Positions 30,021 to 40,540 of a stretch of DNA of 64,000 nt are shown piece after piece. The notes under the pieces were generated by a model. The model was not told the DNA's origin. It did not search any database and was given only the letters and a program-made list of their open reading frames with translations. Positions within the stretch are counted from its first letter, which is position 1, and each line of letters opens with the position of its first letter. The stretch spans positions 1 through 64,000 of the forward strand of contig JAJRZP010000137.1 in the NCBI GenBank assembly GCA_024275195.1, written 5' to 3'. The DNA is from Chloroflexota bacterium (lineage in GTDB: Bacteria; Chloroflexota; Dehalococcoidia; Lucifugimonadales; Lucifugimonadaceae). The position numbers and the translations under genes are program-made.

Positions 30021-31565
30021 ATGCCGAAGCTTTCAACAGTAGCCAGAATTCGAGTAGAAGTCTTAGCCGGACTCACCGTATCTCTGGCACTCGTCCCCGA
30101 AGCAGTCGCATTTGCATTCGTCGCAGGCGTCGGACCACTCGTCGGACTCTACGCTGCATTCATCGTCGGCCTCGTTACATCTCTTACGGGTGGCCGACCG
30201 GGAATGATCTCCGGGGCGACCGGGGCACTTGCCGTCGTGATGGGCGTTCTGGTGAAGGACCACGGTGTCGAGCTTCTATGTATCACGGTGATCCTGATGG
30301 GAATCATCCAGATGGCGGTCGGTGCTCTCAAGCAGGGTCGACTCATACGCATGGTTCCCTACCCGGTTATGCTCGGATTTGTGAACGGGCTTGCAATCGT
30401 CATCTTCCTCGCGCAACTAGAGAGCTTCAAGACCGAAAGTTCCGACGGTGGAGAGTCATGGCTACCTCTCGGTGAGTTGGCGATAATGCTCGGCCTCATC
30501 GGGTTGACAATGGCGGTCATTTACCTGATACCGCGGGTAACGAACAAATTCCCATCGGCCCTCGCTGGAATTCTGGTTGTGTCGGGTGTTGTGATTCTTG
30601 GTGGAGTCAACACACCTGCAGTGGGTGACCTTTCCAGTATCTCCGGCAGTCTCCCGACGTTTGGCGTCCCTGATGTTCCATTCAACCTTGAAACGCTGAT
30701 GATCATCCTGCCCTACGCCGTTATCTTGGCGGCGATTGGCCTGATTGAGTCACTTCTAACCGTTTCTCTCATTGACGGAATTACCAACACAAAGGGTCAA
30801 AACAACCGAGAGTGTTTGTCGCAAGGGGCGGCCAACATCATCACCGGCTTCTTCGGGGGAATGGGCGGCTGCGCAATGATCGGCCAGAGCATGATCAACA
30901 TGAAGTCGGGCGCACGCTGGCGGCTTTCCGGTGCGCTGGCTGCCCTGTTGCTTCTCGCCTACATATTGTTCGCTTCGTCGCTGATCGAACGGATACCTAT
31001 TGCAGCGCTCGTCGGAGTGATGTTCGTGGTTGTGATCGGAACTTTCTCGTGGTCGAGCCTGAGGATCATTCGAAAGGTGCCGGTATCCGATGCATTCGTG
31101 ATGATCCTTGTTTCAGCAGTAACGGTCGCAACCGACCTTGCGATTGCGGTTGTTGTCGGCGTGATTGTTTCGGCATTGGTGTTCGCCTGGAACACGGCAC
31201 GGTCGATCTACATCGAGGAGGCGGCTGGAAGTACGCCTGAACGCAAGATATACACACTCCATGGGCAGCTCTTTTTCGCCTCGATTACTGCCTTCAAGGA
31301 TCTGTTCCACCCGCCACATGACCCGAAAGAAGTAGTGATCGATTTCCAGCACTCACGTGTTTGGGATCATTCGGGCATCGAGGCAATCGTCGAACTCGCA
31401 CGGCGATACGAAGCGGCAGACCGTAAGCTTCACCTGCTTCATCTCAGCCCAAACTGCCAGCGAATACTCAGCAAGGCAAAGGTCATCATCGACAGTGACC
31501 CCGAACTCGACCCGTCATACCGGGTAACAGTATCCGGTCTCGGCGGCTCAGACGGCGGACACTAA
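30021..31565 (+). CDS. SulP family anion transporter with C-terminal STAS domain
   Basis: '[63 protein letters not shown]', STAS '[39 protein letters not shown]'. Confidence 0.93.
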   Translation: MPKLSTVARIRVEVLAGLTVSLALVPEAVAFAFVAGVGPLVGLYAAFIVGLVTSLTGGRPGMISGATGALAVVMGVLVKDHGVELLCITVILMGIIQMAVGALKQGRLIRMVPYPVMLGFVNGLAIVIFLAQLESFKTESSDGGESWLPLGELAIMLGLIGLTMAVIYLIPRVTNKFPSALAGILVVSGVVILGGVNTPAVGDLSSISGSLPTFGVPDVPFNLETLMIILPYAVILAAIGLIESLLTVSLIDGITNTKGQNNRECLSQGAANIITGFFGGMGGCAMIGQSMINMKSGARWRLSGALAALLLLAYILFASSLIERIPIAALVGVMFVVVIGTFSWSSLRIIRKVPVSDAFVMILVSAVTVATDLAIAVVVGVIVSALVFAWNTARSIYIEEAAGSTPERKIYTLHGQLFFASITAFKDLFHPPHDPKEVVIDFQHSRVWDHSGIEAIVELARRYEAADRKLHLLHLSPNCQRILSKAKVIIDSDPELDPSYRVTVSGLGGSDGGH

Positions 31566-31770
31566 CAAGCCGACTTGACCCTCCTCGTTCCGATCGCATT
31601 TTGAGTACTTGTGCCAACGACCGCTCGGAAGATCAGGGCGTATTTGATCCCTGTTCGACAATTACCGGAGATTTAAGTCCTGATCTCTTCTCGTCGCTAT
31701 GGCTCAGGTAACACCTGCTCCCGTTGACGAATGCCAATTCGAATCAGGTCGATGAATTCCCTTTAACCCG

Positions 31771-31806
31771 AAAGAGCGGTCGCCTTATCATCAGCTACCG
31801 CTCTTT
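31771..31806. terminator. Intrinsic terminator-like hairpin
   Basis: aaagagcggt ... accgctcttt perfect 10-bp stem. Confidence 0.6.
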
Positions 31807-32162
31807 CTACATATCAACTCGGGTCAGCCGAGCCAGTTATCTAATTACTGGTTATCACTTTGTGTTGCCGTCGCTTCTAACAGCGATTTCCGGCCTGTGT
31901 ATCTATGTTGATTCCCAGCTCGGTGATCCGTCTTAGGTGCCGCCGCCAGCTATGTGCCGCAGCGGCTTTATAGGCCCTTATGAATCACCCATCCAGACTT
32001 GTAAATCATCTTCGGCACCCTCGCGAATCAGGGTTGTCATTACCTTGATTTGATATTAATCCTCTGCCGCGCCCAGCGGCACATTTGCTCGTGAAGGAGT
32101 TATGAAAAATCTCGGCGGCAGAGGAGAGGTGGCTTCGGAAACCCGGATAGTGGGATGAAGCT

Positions 32163-32591
32163 CTACTCGAATAACTCAGGTTTAGACAATAGACGAGCAA
32201 CTTCTACAGAGCGAGGGTAGGGGTGATTGTTGGCATTCGCTCTTTCTAGAGGAGTTCTACCGCTCTCGTCCTTTGCAGCGATGTTTGCCCCGGAATTAAT
32301 CAAGAAGAGCGCAACTTCCGAGGAATTTTTCCAGGCTGCCATGTGTAGCGGAGTATCGGCATCATCGTCCCGCGCGTCGATATCAGCGCCAGATTCAACC
32401 ATCAGTCGGGCAAAATCCAGTGAATTGTCCCATGCTGCTGCGTGGAGAGGAGTGCAGCCATCGGAGTCTCTGGCCTCGATGTCAGCTCCTTGTGCGATCA
32501 GAATTTTCGCAATATCGACTCTGTTCTCCATCGCCGCACGATGCAAATTCCAGCCGCTGACATTGAGATCATTCATCTGACTCAGTACCAT
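32163..32591 (-). CDS. Ankyrin repeat protein
   Basis: Three to four ANK units: 'NLHRAAMENRVDIAKILIAQGADIEARDSDGCTPLHAAAWDNSLDFARLMVESGADIDARDDDADTPLHMAAW'. Confidence 0.9.
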   Translation of the reverse strand: MVLSQMNDLNVSGWNLHRAAMENRVDIAKILIAQGADIEARDSDGCTPLHAAAWDNSLDFARLMVESGADIDARDDDADTPLHMAAWKNSSEVALFLINSGANIAAKDESGRTPLERANANNHPYPRSVEVARLLSKPELFE

Positions 32592-33270
32592 TTTCGACTA
32601 CTTTAGCCGCGTACATGATTCACCAGTTCCTGCTGAGGCTCCTGATATTGCACTGAACTCCCTGAGAATCAGGACAAGTAGGCACTTCTACTGTGAAAGT
32701 CATCTCTTGTTCAGCATAATTCGTGGTTTAGTCACACGGTGGGTGAGGGTGTATCCAGACCATTCGATCACCATCGGTGTGAACCTGTGAACTACCACAA
32801 AGACCGTTCTGATTTTCGTTCCATTCGCCAGAGTCTACTGGAGAACCAAGCGGGATACGGCGCTCAGTAGTTTACTCATTAAATGTCGCAGTTATTAGAT
32901 CAACGATGCTGGACGGTACCGGCGTACATTCTTGAACGGAAGTAGGGGTGAGTTCATCACTTTTTGTCACAGCAGTTGCTGTGACATTGGCCAATTCTCA
33001 AACTCGATCGATGCCCGCATCTCCGCTCGTACATCCGGTAATCGTGGCTAACAGCGAAATAAAAACCATGATGAGAACTGACAGAGTGGTTGCACACGGG
33101 TTCAGCAAAAGGTTGATCATCGCTGGGATACCTATTCGCACAATACATGAGTACGCCCTAACCGAGTCGAGGCGAAGGCAACAAAGCATCTACTACAGCG
33201 AGTCTTGATACAGTAGCCACGTTCTAGTCGCCTATCTCGTTCACAAGACGAAAACTGAGGAGAATGTCTG

Positions 33271-34007
33271 TTGGCTGAGTTCTTAACTACGAACGGTGTG
33301 TCTATGCACCTTGAACAGATCATCAACAACGCAAAACGCCAACTAATTCTCATCAGTCCCTACCTGAGGATCAACAACCGTCTACGCATTGCTCTAGAAG
33401 ACAAAGACCGTTTCAAAATTGACATCAGAGTGGTCTACGGGAAGAACGACCTTCAAGCGGCAGAAAATAACTGGTTAAGATCGTTACTGTCGATCAGATC
33501 CAGTTTCGTCGAGCATCTTCATGCAAAGTGCTACCTGAACGAGTCGGAAGCTCTTGTGACCTCAATGAACCTGTATGAATTCTCCCAGCAACACAACGAA
33601 GAAATGGGAATTCTGGTGAGAAAAGCGGATGATCTTGAGCTCTACGAGAAAATCTATGAAGAGGCTGAGCGACTGATCAGAAGCAGCAAAGAGTTCTTGA
33701 TAGAGGTCAAAGAAGTTAAGCAGGAACGCAAACCCGCTGCAAAACCGAAAGCAACATCGAAAAGATCGGCTCCGAAAAAAACGATACAGATGCCACGGCT
33801 CACTGTGTTCGATGTAACACATTGATACCGTTTTCGATGGATCGTCCGCTATGTAATACCCATCACAAAAGCTGGGCACGATACGAGAACCCTGATTACC
33901 CTGAAGAGTATTGCCACTCATGCGGTAAGGAGCGAGAAACTACTGTCGGCAGCCCCATGTGTAGCGACCACGACAAACCGTGGTTTCGTAAAAAGAAATC
34001 AGGGTAA
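33271..34007 (+). CDS. Phospholipase D-like protein with zinc-ribbon tail encoded in the -1 frame (split across ORFs 33271..33825 and 33822..34007)
   Basis: PLD-like 'EHLHAKCYLNESEALVTSMNLYEFSQQHNEEMGILV'; tail in the other frame 'TAHCVRCNTLIPFSMDRPLCNTHHKSWARYENPDYPEEYCHSCGKERETTVGSPMCSDHDKPWFRKKKSG'; A7 run at 33775-33781. Confidence 0.7.
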
Positions 34008-34328
34008 GCGGTCGTTGAACTTGTCGATCAAACCTGATGGCAAGGACCACGGTCAGTTGCCATGGGCTTCCGCATCCGTGAAGTCAACTTCCGCACCATG
34101 GCTTTACCAAGTTTGCGCTTGCCATTTATGACAAGTGAGAGAAATGCTGGCGAGAGTTCCAGTTCATTTCCGAATTCTCGGAGAGACAGACCAAGATATT
34201 CTTGCCTGACTCGTATTTTTATCGGCGTGAAGATACTTTGCCTTTACAAAGTGCGTATGAATCACCAATATCAGCGGTCTATGTATGCTCAAATTTTGAT
34301 GATTTGAACTTAGAATAGATAGCCACCT

Positions 34329-34404
34329 GCCCCTGTAGCTCAGTGGATAGAGCAACGGTTTCCTAAACCGTGTGTCGCGTGTTCGATTCACGCCAGGGGT
34401 ACCA
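34329..34404 (+). tRNA. tRNA-Arg (anticodon CCT), CCA encoded
   Basis: GCCCCTGTAGCTCAGTGGATAGAGCAACGGTTTCCTAAACCGTGTGTCGCGTGTTCGATTCACGCCAGGGGTACCA; loop TTCCTAA. Confidence 0.95.
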
Positions 34405-34425
34405 TTTTGAACATACTGAAAATAT

Positions 34426-34448
34426 GTCCCGACTTGATCGGGACGTTT
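34426..34448 (+). terminator. Intrinsic terminator after tRNA-Arg
   Basis: gtcccga cttga tcgggac followed by gtttt. Confidence 0.7.
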
Positions 34449-34661
34449 TCATGCATGTGGCTGTTTGCGAGCAAGAAATCAGTCGGTTCCTGATCAACCA
34501 TGCCACGTGATTGCTTGGAGATACGAGCCTCTTTGGGGGTGAGATCCAAACCAATCCCAACTTGAAGAGTGTGCGTCGAGTGAGTGATGGTCAGGATTCG
34601 GCGCGAATCTTCCACTGTTGTCACACTCTTGGCGGACGATTTGCCCGTTACTGTGTGAGCG

Positions 34662-35255
34662 ATGAATTCAGCAAGCAGTACATATTCGAGTAAAACATCG
34701 CCGGTCGACCGTTTGGCGGCGAGATTGTTTACCACTTCAGTTCTCATCGAGCGAACTGCGATTATATTCCGTCTCATCGCCGCACTTCCACTTGCGCTGC
34801 TTATGTACGCAAGCCGTGAGCGACTTCCCTACTGGGAGATTGCGATAGCTGCAGTAGGAGTGATGTTTTTAGTCAATATCTGGCTCAGGTCAGCAAATTC
34901 GTCGCAGCGTATTTCGGCCGAGCGTTCCGCCCTGTACGGATCATTCGCCGACACGCTGCTGGTGCTTGTGGTTTCATTTCTTGCGATTCGAGCGTCGGCG
35001 AGCCTTAGCACCACGAGCGAAATGTGGCTGATTTTCCCACTGGTAATTCTGGCATTCGTCTATCGCTCAAAGCCTGCAATTGGAATCACGTACGCGGTGT
35101 TGCTCACCGGGTGGTACGCAGCAAACGTCCTGACGTTCTTCGATCCTGCCGACCGCGCAGCTATCGAATTGCCGATACGAGCGACTTTTTTCATCCTGAT
35201 GGGAAGCCTCGCCGCCATTCTCGGGAACAGCCTCAGGCGGCAAGGATCGGATTAG
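34662..35255 (+). CDS. Orphan membrane-sensor-like protein (multi-TM, no catalytic domain)
   Basis: Four to five hydrophobic segments resembling the N-terminal membrane domain of sensor kinases ('YWEIAIAAVGVMFLVNIWLRS...ADTLLVLVVSFLAIRASASL...'), ending shortly after the last TM. Start uncertain. Confidence 0.5.
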   Translation: MNSASSTYSSKTSPVDRLAARLFTTSVLIERTAIIFRLIAALPLALLMYASRERLPYWEIAIAAVGVMFLVNIWLRSANSSQRISAERSALYGSFADTLLVLVVSFLAIRASASLSTTSEMWLIFPLVILAFVYRSKPAIGITYAVLLTGWYAANVLTFFDPADRAAIELPIRATFFILMGSLAAILGNSLRRQGSD

Positions 35256-35299
35256 CCAGAGCGCTGTGACAAGTCCATATCTACGGCTTAAAGAAGAAA

Positions 35300-35325
35300 C
35301 GCCCGCCGGACTTCTCCAGCGGGCG
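35300..35325. terminator. Intrinsic terminator hairpin between convergent genes
   Basis: cgcccgc cggacttctcca gcgggcg. Confidence 0.65.
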
Positions 35326-35351
35326 ATCGTTCCGTACCGCGCTACCAGCGG

Positions 35352-36095
35352 TTATTGACCGTTGGCTTTCTTCCATTCTTCATACTCAGGACGGGCTTCG
35401 TCAGATAGCGGATAGTAGAGTCGCAGATCCCCACCCTGCTCGAGCTTGAGCCTGCTGAACTCTTCCCATTCGGCATGAACCTGTCCACGCTCGGCGAGTT
35501 CCTCAGCGAGGTGGATCGGGACGACAACCGCTCCGTCGTCGTCGGCAATGATGATGTCGCCAGGTGCAACATACGTACCGGAACAGGCGATCGGAACATT
35601 CACTGCGTACGGGAATATCTCGGTCTGGGTGTGGAAGTTCGGAGTGACACCCTTCAACCACAGACCCATCTCCGGTGCCTCGGGAAAGTCGCGGATGCAG
35701 CCGTCAATTACTGCGCCGATACCACCGGCACCCACGAAGTATGTGAGCATCATGTTGCCGAACACACCACTGCTCATGCTTCCACGAGCATCAACAACAA
35801 TCACATCTCCCGGCTGGGTGCCATACAGAGCGTGACGATGAAGCTGGGTTTCTGGCTCAACATACTCGCCATCCCCGTAAATATCGTCGCGCTTTGGCAT
35901 GAACTGAAGTGTGGCAGCAGGACCAACAATTTTCTTACCGGGTGTGAACGGGGTCGGCCCTTGAATGAAGGCATTTGAAACGCCAATCTTCTTCAGGTCT
36001 CCCGCTGCCGTAGCGGAACTGACGTGCTTGTAAAGCTTGTCGATCAATTCCTTGGATGGGCGCTTTATATCTTGGATATCTTTAGGGTCTTGCAT
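35352..36095 (-). CDS. RraA family protein (HMG/CHA aldolase-like)
   Basis: 'TPFTPGKKIVGPAATLQFMPKRDD...GDVIVVDARGSMSSGVFGNMMLTYFVGAGGIGAVIDGCIRDFPE...VAPGDIIIADDDGAVVVP'. Confidence 0.9.
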   Translation of the reverse strand: MQDPKDIQDIKRPSKELIDKLYKHVSSATAAGDLKKIGVSNAFIQGPTPFTPGKKIVGPAATLQFMPKRDDIYGDGEYVEPETQLHRHALYGTQPGDVIVVDARGSMSSGVFGNMMLTYFVGAGGIGAVIDGCIRDFPEAPEMGLWLKGVTPNFHTQTEIFPYAVNVPIACSGTYVAPGDIIIADDDGAVVVPIHLAEELAERGQVHAEWEEFSRLKLEQGGDLRLYYPLSDEARPEYEEWKKANGQ

Positions 36096-36623
36096 GGAAA
36101 ATAACGGTTCCTTGTTATTGGGTGGTGCGCCAAGCGATTACTGCCGTGCCGCCAGTTCCTGAACAGAAAGTGGACTTCCAACGAATTTGTCAGAACTGTT
36201 CCATCGGAAACAATGTTGAAAGTACAACGAGTGAACACTAAACACCGTTTCGCCACACCGCAAGTATGTACGTAAATTACTTGCCGACTGCCCGGACATG
36301 ACAACGCAAGCCTTCATTACACACGCGCATGTGCAACGGAGTTTTTTGGGGCTTTGAACGACTTCTTGCTCATTTTGCACCAATTTAATCGTCATATTTC
36401 GATGAACATATTGAATAATCGCCCCGCTGGAGCACCAGAACGTTTATTCTTAATGGCGCATTCGGCCTGTTTGGCGCGCGACTGCATCAACGAGATGGTG
36501 TTTTGCGGCGAACGCTAAGGCCGAGTGCTAAAAGAGATCGTGGGACGATAACCGTACGGAACGGTACTAGGATATGTCCGAAAACGGACATTCGATGGGA
36601 TTCCCACGTACGAGGCTTGATTT

Positions 36624-36953
36624 ATGGGTAAGAAGTTATTTGTTGGTAGCCTAGCCTGGGCGACGGATTCGTCTGGCCTCCGAGCCGCTTTCGAGCGATT
36701 CGGTGACATTGAAGAGGCACAGGTGATCAGCGACCGTGAGACCGGTAGGTCCCGCGGATTCGGTTTTGTCACCTTCACTGAGGAGGGTGTCACTCAGAAC
36801 GCTATTTCAGAGATGAATGGTTCTGATCTGGACGGTCGTCCTATCGTAGTAAACGAAGCACGTGACCAGGCCCCTCGCAGTGGCGGTGGCGGCGGCGGTG
36901 GATACCGTGGCGGCGGTGGTGGTGGTGGTGGCGGACGACGAGAACGCTGGTAA
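36624..36953 (+). CDS. Glycine-rich RNA-binding protein, single RRM
   Basis: RNP2 'KLFVGSLAW', RNP1 'RGFGFVTF', C-terminal RSGGGGGGGYRGGGGGGGGGRRERW. Confidence 0.95.
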   Translation: MGKKLFVGSLAWATDSSGLRAAFERFGDIEEAQVISDRETGRSRGFGFVTFTEEGVTQNAISEMNGSDLDGRPIVVNEARDQAPRSGGGGGGGYRGGGGGGGGGRRERW

Positions 36954-36991
36954 ATCAGCGTCTGTAGTTACAAAACTACCGACCGAAATGT

Positions 36992-37023
36992 AAACGGGTG
37001 CAGCCAAATGGCTGCACCCGTTT
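36992..37023 (+). terminator. Intrinsic terminator after the RRM gene
   Basis: aaacgggtgcagcc aaat ggctgcacccgttt perfect 14-bp stem plus T-rich tail. Confidence 0.88.
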
Positions 37024-37196
37024 CGTTTAACTTGTTCCCGCAGCAGGCTCATTGCACGCTCTCGTACCTCTGAAGGGTACCTGCTTGTTCTTGTGATCTC
37101 TTCATCCTCTCAAGGATTCGAGTCTCCAATTTCCCCAGGGCGGTTCAGTTCGTGCTACCCCGACGCTGAGTTCTGGCAGAACCGCGCCTATTCCAC

Positions 37197-38120
37197 CTAT
37201 AACTGGCGCAAGCGGGGATCGAGACGGTCTCTGAGCCAGTCTCCCGTGAAATTCAAACTCATCACAACAAGGAATATTGCCACTCCAGGGAATACGGTCG
37301 GCCACCAAGCCGCCCTGAGATCCGCTCTGCCTTCGGCGATCATCACCCCCCAGGCTGGCGTGGGTGAAGGGATCCCTACTCCGAGAAAACTAAGAGATGC
37401 TTCTGCCAGTATTAGCTGTCCGACCCGTAACGTGGCAATGACGACGACGGTGTTAAACACACCCGGCAAAAGATGTTTGAAGATAATCCGAACGTTGGAA
37501 GCCCCCGACACACGAGCGAGCGCAACGTAGTCAAGCGTCTTGAGCGACAGTGTCTCTGCGCGGATGTTTCGAACGAACGCGGGCCACGTCGACAGTGCCA
37601 GCAATGCAAGAACAAGACCGAAACTTGGGCCGAAAATAATGTTGGCTACCAGCGCAAGCAGTAGAAACGGTATCGCGTACCACACATCGGTTAGGCGCAT
37701 GATCAACTCTTCGATGTGCCCTCCAAAATAACCTGCACTCAAACCAAGCGTGACGCCCATCAAGAGTCCGGTTATGAGAGATATCGTTGCGACTATGAGA
37801 GAAATGCGTGCCCCGTAGATAATTCGCGAGAGTATGTCGCGCCCGACGTGGTCGGCTCCTAAGATGTACCTCAACTCGACCCGCGGGTTGTCGTCATACC
37901 ACTGTGTGTTCCATACGGGCGGGGCGTTTCTGGCGCGGAGATTCTGCTTGAACTGATCCTGAGGTGCCAGAAGAGGCGCAAAAATCCCCGTCAACACGAG
38001 AGTCGTGATTACGACACCAGGGATAATTGGCCACCTGCGGAGTATGTACCATATCCGCCGCGACAGGTTCGCTAGCTTGAATTTTTTACGGGTCGAAACA
38101 GATCTGGAAGTTGCGATCAT
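37197..38120 (-). CDS. ABC transporter permease (DppC/OppC type)
   Basis: 'LGADHVGRDILSRIIYGARISLIVATISLITGLLMGVTLGLSAGYFGG', 'EASLSFLGVGIPSPTPAWGVMIAEGR'. Confidence 0.93.
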   Translation of the reverse strand: MIATSRSVSTRKKFKLANLSRRIWYILRRWPIIPGVVITTLVLTGIFAPLLAPQDQFKQNLRARNAPPVWNTQWYDDNPRVELRYILGADHVGRDILSRIIYGARISLIVATISLITGLLMGVTLGLSAGYFGGHIEELIMRLTDVWYAIPFLLLALVANIIFGPSFGLVLALLALSTWPAFVRNIRAETLSLKTLDYVALARVSGASNVRIIFKHLLPGVFNTVVVIATLRVGQLILAEASLSFLGVGIPSPTPAWGVMIAEGRADLRAAWWPTVFPGVAIFLVVMSLNFTGDWLRDRLDPRLRQL

Positions 38121-38127
38121 TGTTGCC

Positions 38128-39084
38128 TCAACTGTACTTAATGCGCGGATCCACCACCGCGTATGCAATATCAGTCAGGAAGTTCGCCACCACCCACAGG
38201 ATCACGAATAGGAGCACCACAGCGGTCAGAACGGGAAAATCGTTGGCGTCTACCGCCTGTACGGCAAGATTCCCAATACCGGGCCATGCGAATACGGTTT
38301 CTATCACCACTGCGCCGGTCAACAGGCTTGTGAGCAGTACCGTAGAGACGGTAAGAGGTGGTATTAGTGCATTACGAAAAGCATGCTTCCAGATCACCAT
38401 GCGATGCGAGACACCTTTGGCTCTGGCCAACGTAACGTACTCGGAATCCAGCACTTCTAGCATTGCCGAACGGGTAATACGCAGGTAGCCGGCTGCCGCA
38501 CCCCAGGCTAACGTTGCCGTCGGAAGGACGAAATACTGTAGATTCTGCCACGAAAATGGGAATCCATCCTGTAGTCCGCGTGTCCCACTCGGCAGCCATC
38601 CTAAACCGACTGCAAAAATCAATACGGACATGATTGCGAGCCAAAAGTTCGGGAGAGCCTGACCAAACAAGGCGAACCCACGCCCGAGGTAATCAAAAAC
38701 CGCTCCTCTTTTGACTGCAGAAAGAACACCAAGCGGCACTCCGATTATCGTGGCGAGAATCCACGAGGCAACACCGAGTTGAAGTGTGGCACCAATCTTC
38801 TCGCCTAGAATCCTCGTTACCGGCCGCTCGGAGACGATCGACTTACCCAAATCGCCTTTAAGTATGCGGCCCAGCCAGATTCCGTATTGCACTATCAGTG
38901 GCCTATCGAGCCCTAAACTCTCACCGATTGCCTCGAACTGCTCCTCAGTAATCCCGTAGCCACCGGGCTTCGCGTAAAGAAGCCTCGGATCTCCAGCCAG
39001 ACGAGAGAGCATGAACACGATAATTGTGGCAGCGATCACTGAGAGGATCATGTAAAAGAACCGTCGGATTAGGAATTTCCGCAT
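38128..39084 (-). CDS. ABC transporter permease (DppB/OppB type)
   Basis: 'MRKFLIRRFFYMILSVIAATIIVFMLSRLAGDPRLL', 'TARAKGVSHRMVIWKHAFRNALIPPLTVSTVLLTSLLTGAVVIETVFAWPGIG'. Confidence 0.93.
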   Translation of the reverse strand: MRKFLIRRFFYMILSVIAATIIVFMLSRLAGDPRLLYAKPGGYGITEEQFEAIGESLGLDRPLIVQYGIWLGRILKGDLGKSIVSERPVTRILGEKIGATLQLGVASWILATIIGVPLGVLSAVKRGAVFDYLGRGFALFGQALPNFWLAIMSVLIFAVGLGWLPSGTRGLQDGFPFSWQNLQYFVLPTATLAWGAAAGYLRITRSAMLEVLDSEYVTLARAKGVSHRMVIWKHAFRNALIPPLTVSTVLLTSLLTGAVVIETVFAWPGIGNLAVQAVDANDFPVLTAVVLLFVILWVVANFLTDIAYAVVDPRIKYS

Positions 39085-39390
39085 CTAGTAGCCTCTCCTC
39101 TGTGTACCTTCGTCACTAATTCTGATGCTGCGTACTTTAGCCTGCACCTTCTCAGAAGCGTCGCTCACAATCTTGCAATCGGCCAAATACCTCCCCAAGA
39201 ACGTTCGTCATTGTTCGAATTTTGCTGAAGTAAACCGAGGGGACGTTCCTGTCCTCGGATGAACTCTCACCACTGCATAATCCCGGGGTTCTCTACGGGT
39301 TGTGATCAGTATTTGATCAGGAATAAATCTACGGTGCATGGAAATTTACTATTTGATGGCGTTGGAATTGGTTCGTCGGGTATCAAAAAG

Positions 39391-40497
39391 TCAAGGGGCG
39401 ACAATGTGCGAGCGGAGGGAGTCATCATCGAACTCAACTCCAAGACCAGGTCGGTCGGGTACCAGCAGCATGCCATCTTCGATCGTCAGCGGGTTCTTTA
39501 GTACATCATTGCGCCAGGGAACCCGGCTCGGTGCCAGGATCTCCTGAATCAATGGATTTGGTATCGCAGCCATTACGTGGGCTGCAGCCATTATTCCGAC
39601 CGGTCCCTTTGTGTTATGGGGCGCTATGCTCACCTGATACGCTTCGGCAAGGGCACATACTTTCTTCATCTCCGTAATTCCACCGATGTACACGATGTCT
39701 GGCTGAGCTATATCTACAGCACCGACACGAAAATAATCGTTGAAACGGTTCTTACTTGTCAGACGCTCTGAGCCGGCGATCGCGGTTGACGTGCCTTCGC
39801 GAACGCGAGCATAACCTCGAGGGTCGCCGGGAATCGTTGGCTCTTCGAAGAACAAGAGACGGTACGGCTCCAACAGTCGTGCGACCTCCAGAGCCGCCGT
39901 TGGATTAAATATCCCGTGCGGGTCATCCATTAGCTCGATATCGTTACCCAACGCCAATCTCAGTGCATCGTACCGTTCGTCTATTGTTCGAAGTTGTTGG
40001 TGTGAAATTCTAGGCCCCGCGGATTCGAACATCGTAATACTCGATTTGATCGCGTTGAATCCCTCGGCAACCATCCTCTGAGCATCGGCCACCATAGATT
40101 GAGTGTCCCGTCCGCTGAAGTGAGAGTAGACCGGGATCTTTGATGATCGGGTCCCACCTAATAATGCACAGACGGGTGTATCAAGCGCCTTTCCTTTGAG
40201 ATCCCAGAGTGCCTGGTCAATCCCACTGATGGCACTGGTGAAAATGATGCCACCGGTACGGTAGCCGGTTTTGCCTCCGTTAAAAAGATCCTGGTATATA
40301 TCCTCGATTGCGAACGGATCCCGCCCTAATATAAACGGCTTCAACTCCTCGACCATCTTCGCTACAACCAGTTCTTTGTGGCTGTACGTCGCTTCTCCAA
40401 CTCCGCTCAATCCCTCATCAGTGTGAACCCAAACGTGCGTCCATTTCCGTCCGCAGTCTGATTGCACCAACTGGACTGTTACATCGGTGATTTTCAT
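39391..40497 (-). CDS. Mandelate racemase/muconate lactonizing enzyme family (enolase superfamily)
   Basis: 'MKITDVTVQLVQSDCGRKWTHVWVHTDEGLSGVGEATYSHKE', 'ISGIDQALWDLKGKALDTPVCALLGG', 'LFFEEPTIPGDPRGYARVREGTSTAIAGSERL', 'IAPHNTKGPVG'. Confidence 0.9.
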   Translation of the reverse strand: MKITDVTVQLVQSDCGRKWTHVWVHTDEGLSGVGEATYSHKELVVAKMVEELKPFILGRDPFAIEDIYQDLFNGGKTGYRTGGIIFTSAISGIDQALWDLKGKALDTPVCALLGGTRSSKIPVYSHFSGRDTQSMVADAQRMVAEGFNAIKSSITMFESAGPRISHQQLRTIDERYDALRLALGNDIELMDDPHGIFNPTAALEVARLLEPYRLLFFEEPTIPGDPRGYARVREGTSTAIAGSERLTSKNRFNDYFRVGAVDIAQPDIVYIGGITEMKKVCALAEAYQVSIAPHNTKGPVGIMAAAHVMAAIPNPLIQEILAPSRVPWRNDVLKNPLTIEDGMLLVPDRPGLGVEFDDDSLRSHIVAP

Positions 40498-40540
40498 ATC
40501 GGTATGCTGTCGCTTTTGCCTTTGGTCTCTACTGGTCAGC

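Noticed and set aside
32061-32124. 10-bp inverted arms cctctgccgc/gcggcagagg in intergenic DNA
   Set aside because: Long, weakly structured loop; insufficient evidence for an ncRNA without covariation data.
34062-34307. 81-aa plus-strand ORF before tRNA-Arg
   Set aside because: No recognisable motif; checked the other frames for an integrase remnant and found none convincing.
34388-34777. 129-aa minus-strand ORF
   Set aside because: Its end overlaps tRNA-Arg in antisense and it overlaps another ORF; no family recognised. Left uncalled.
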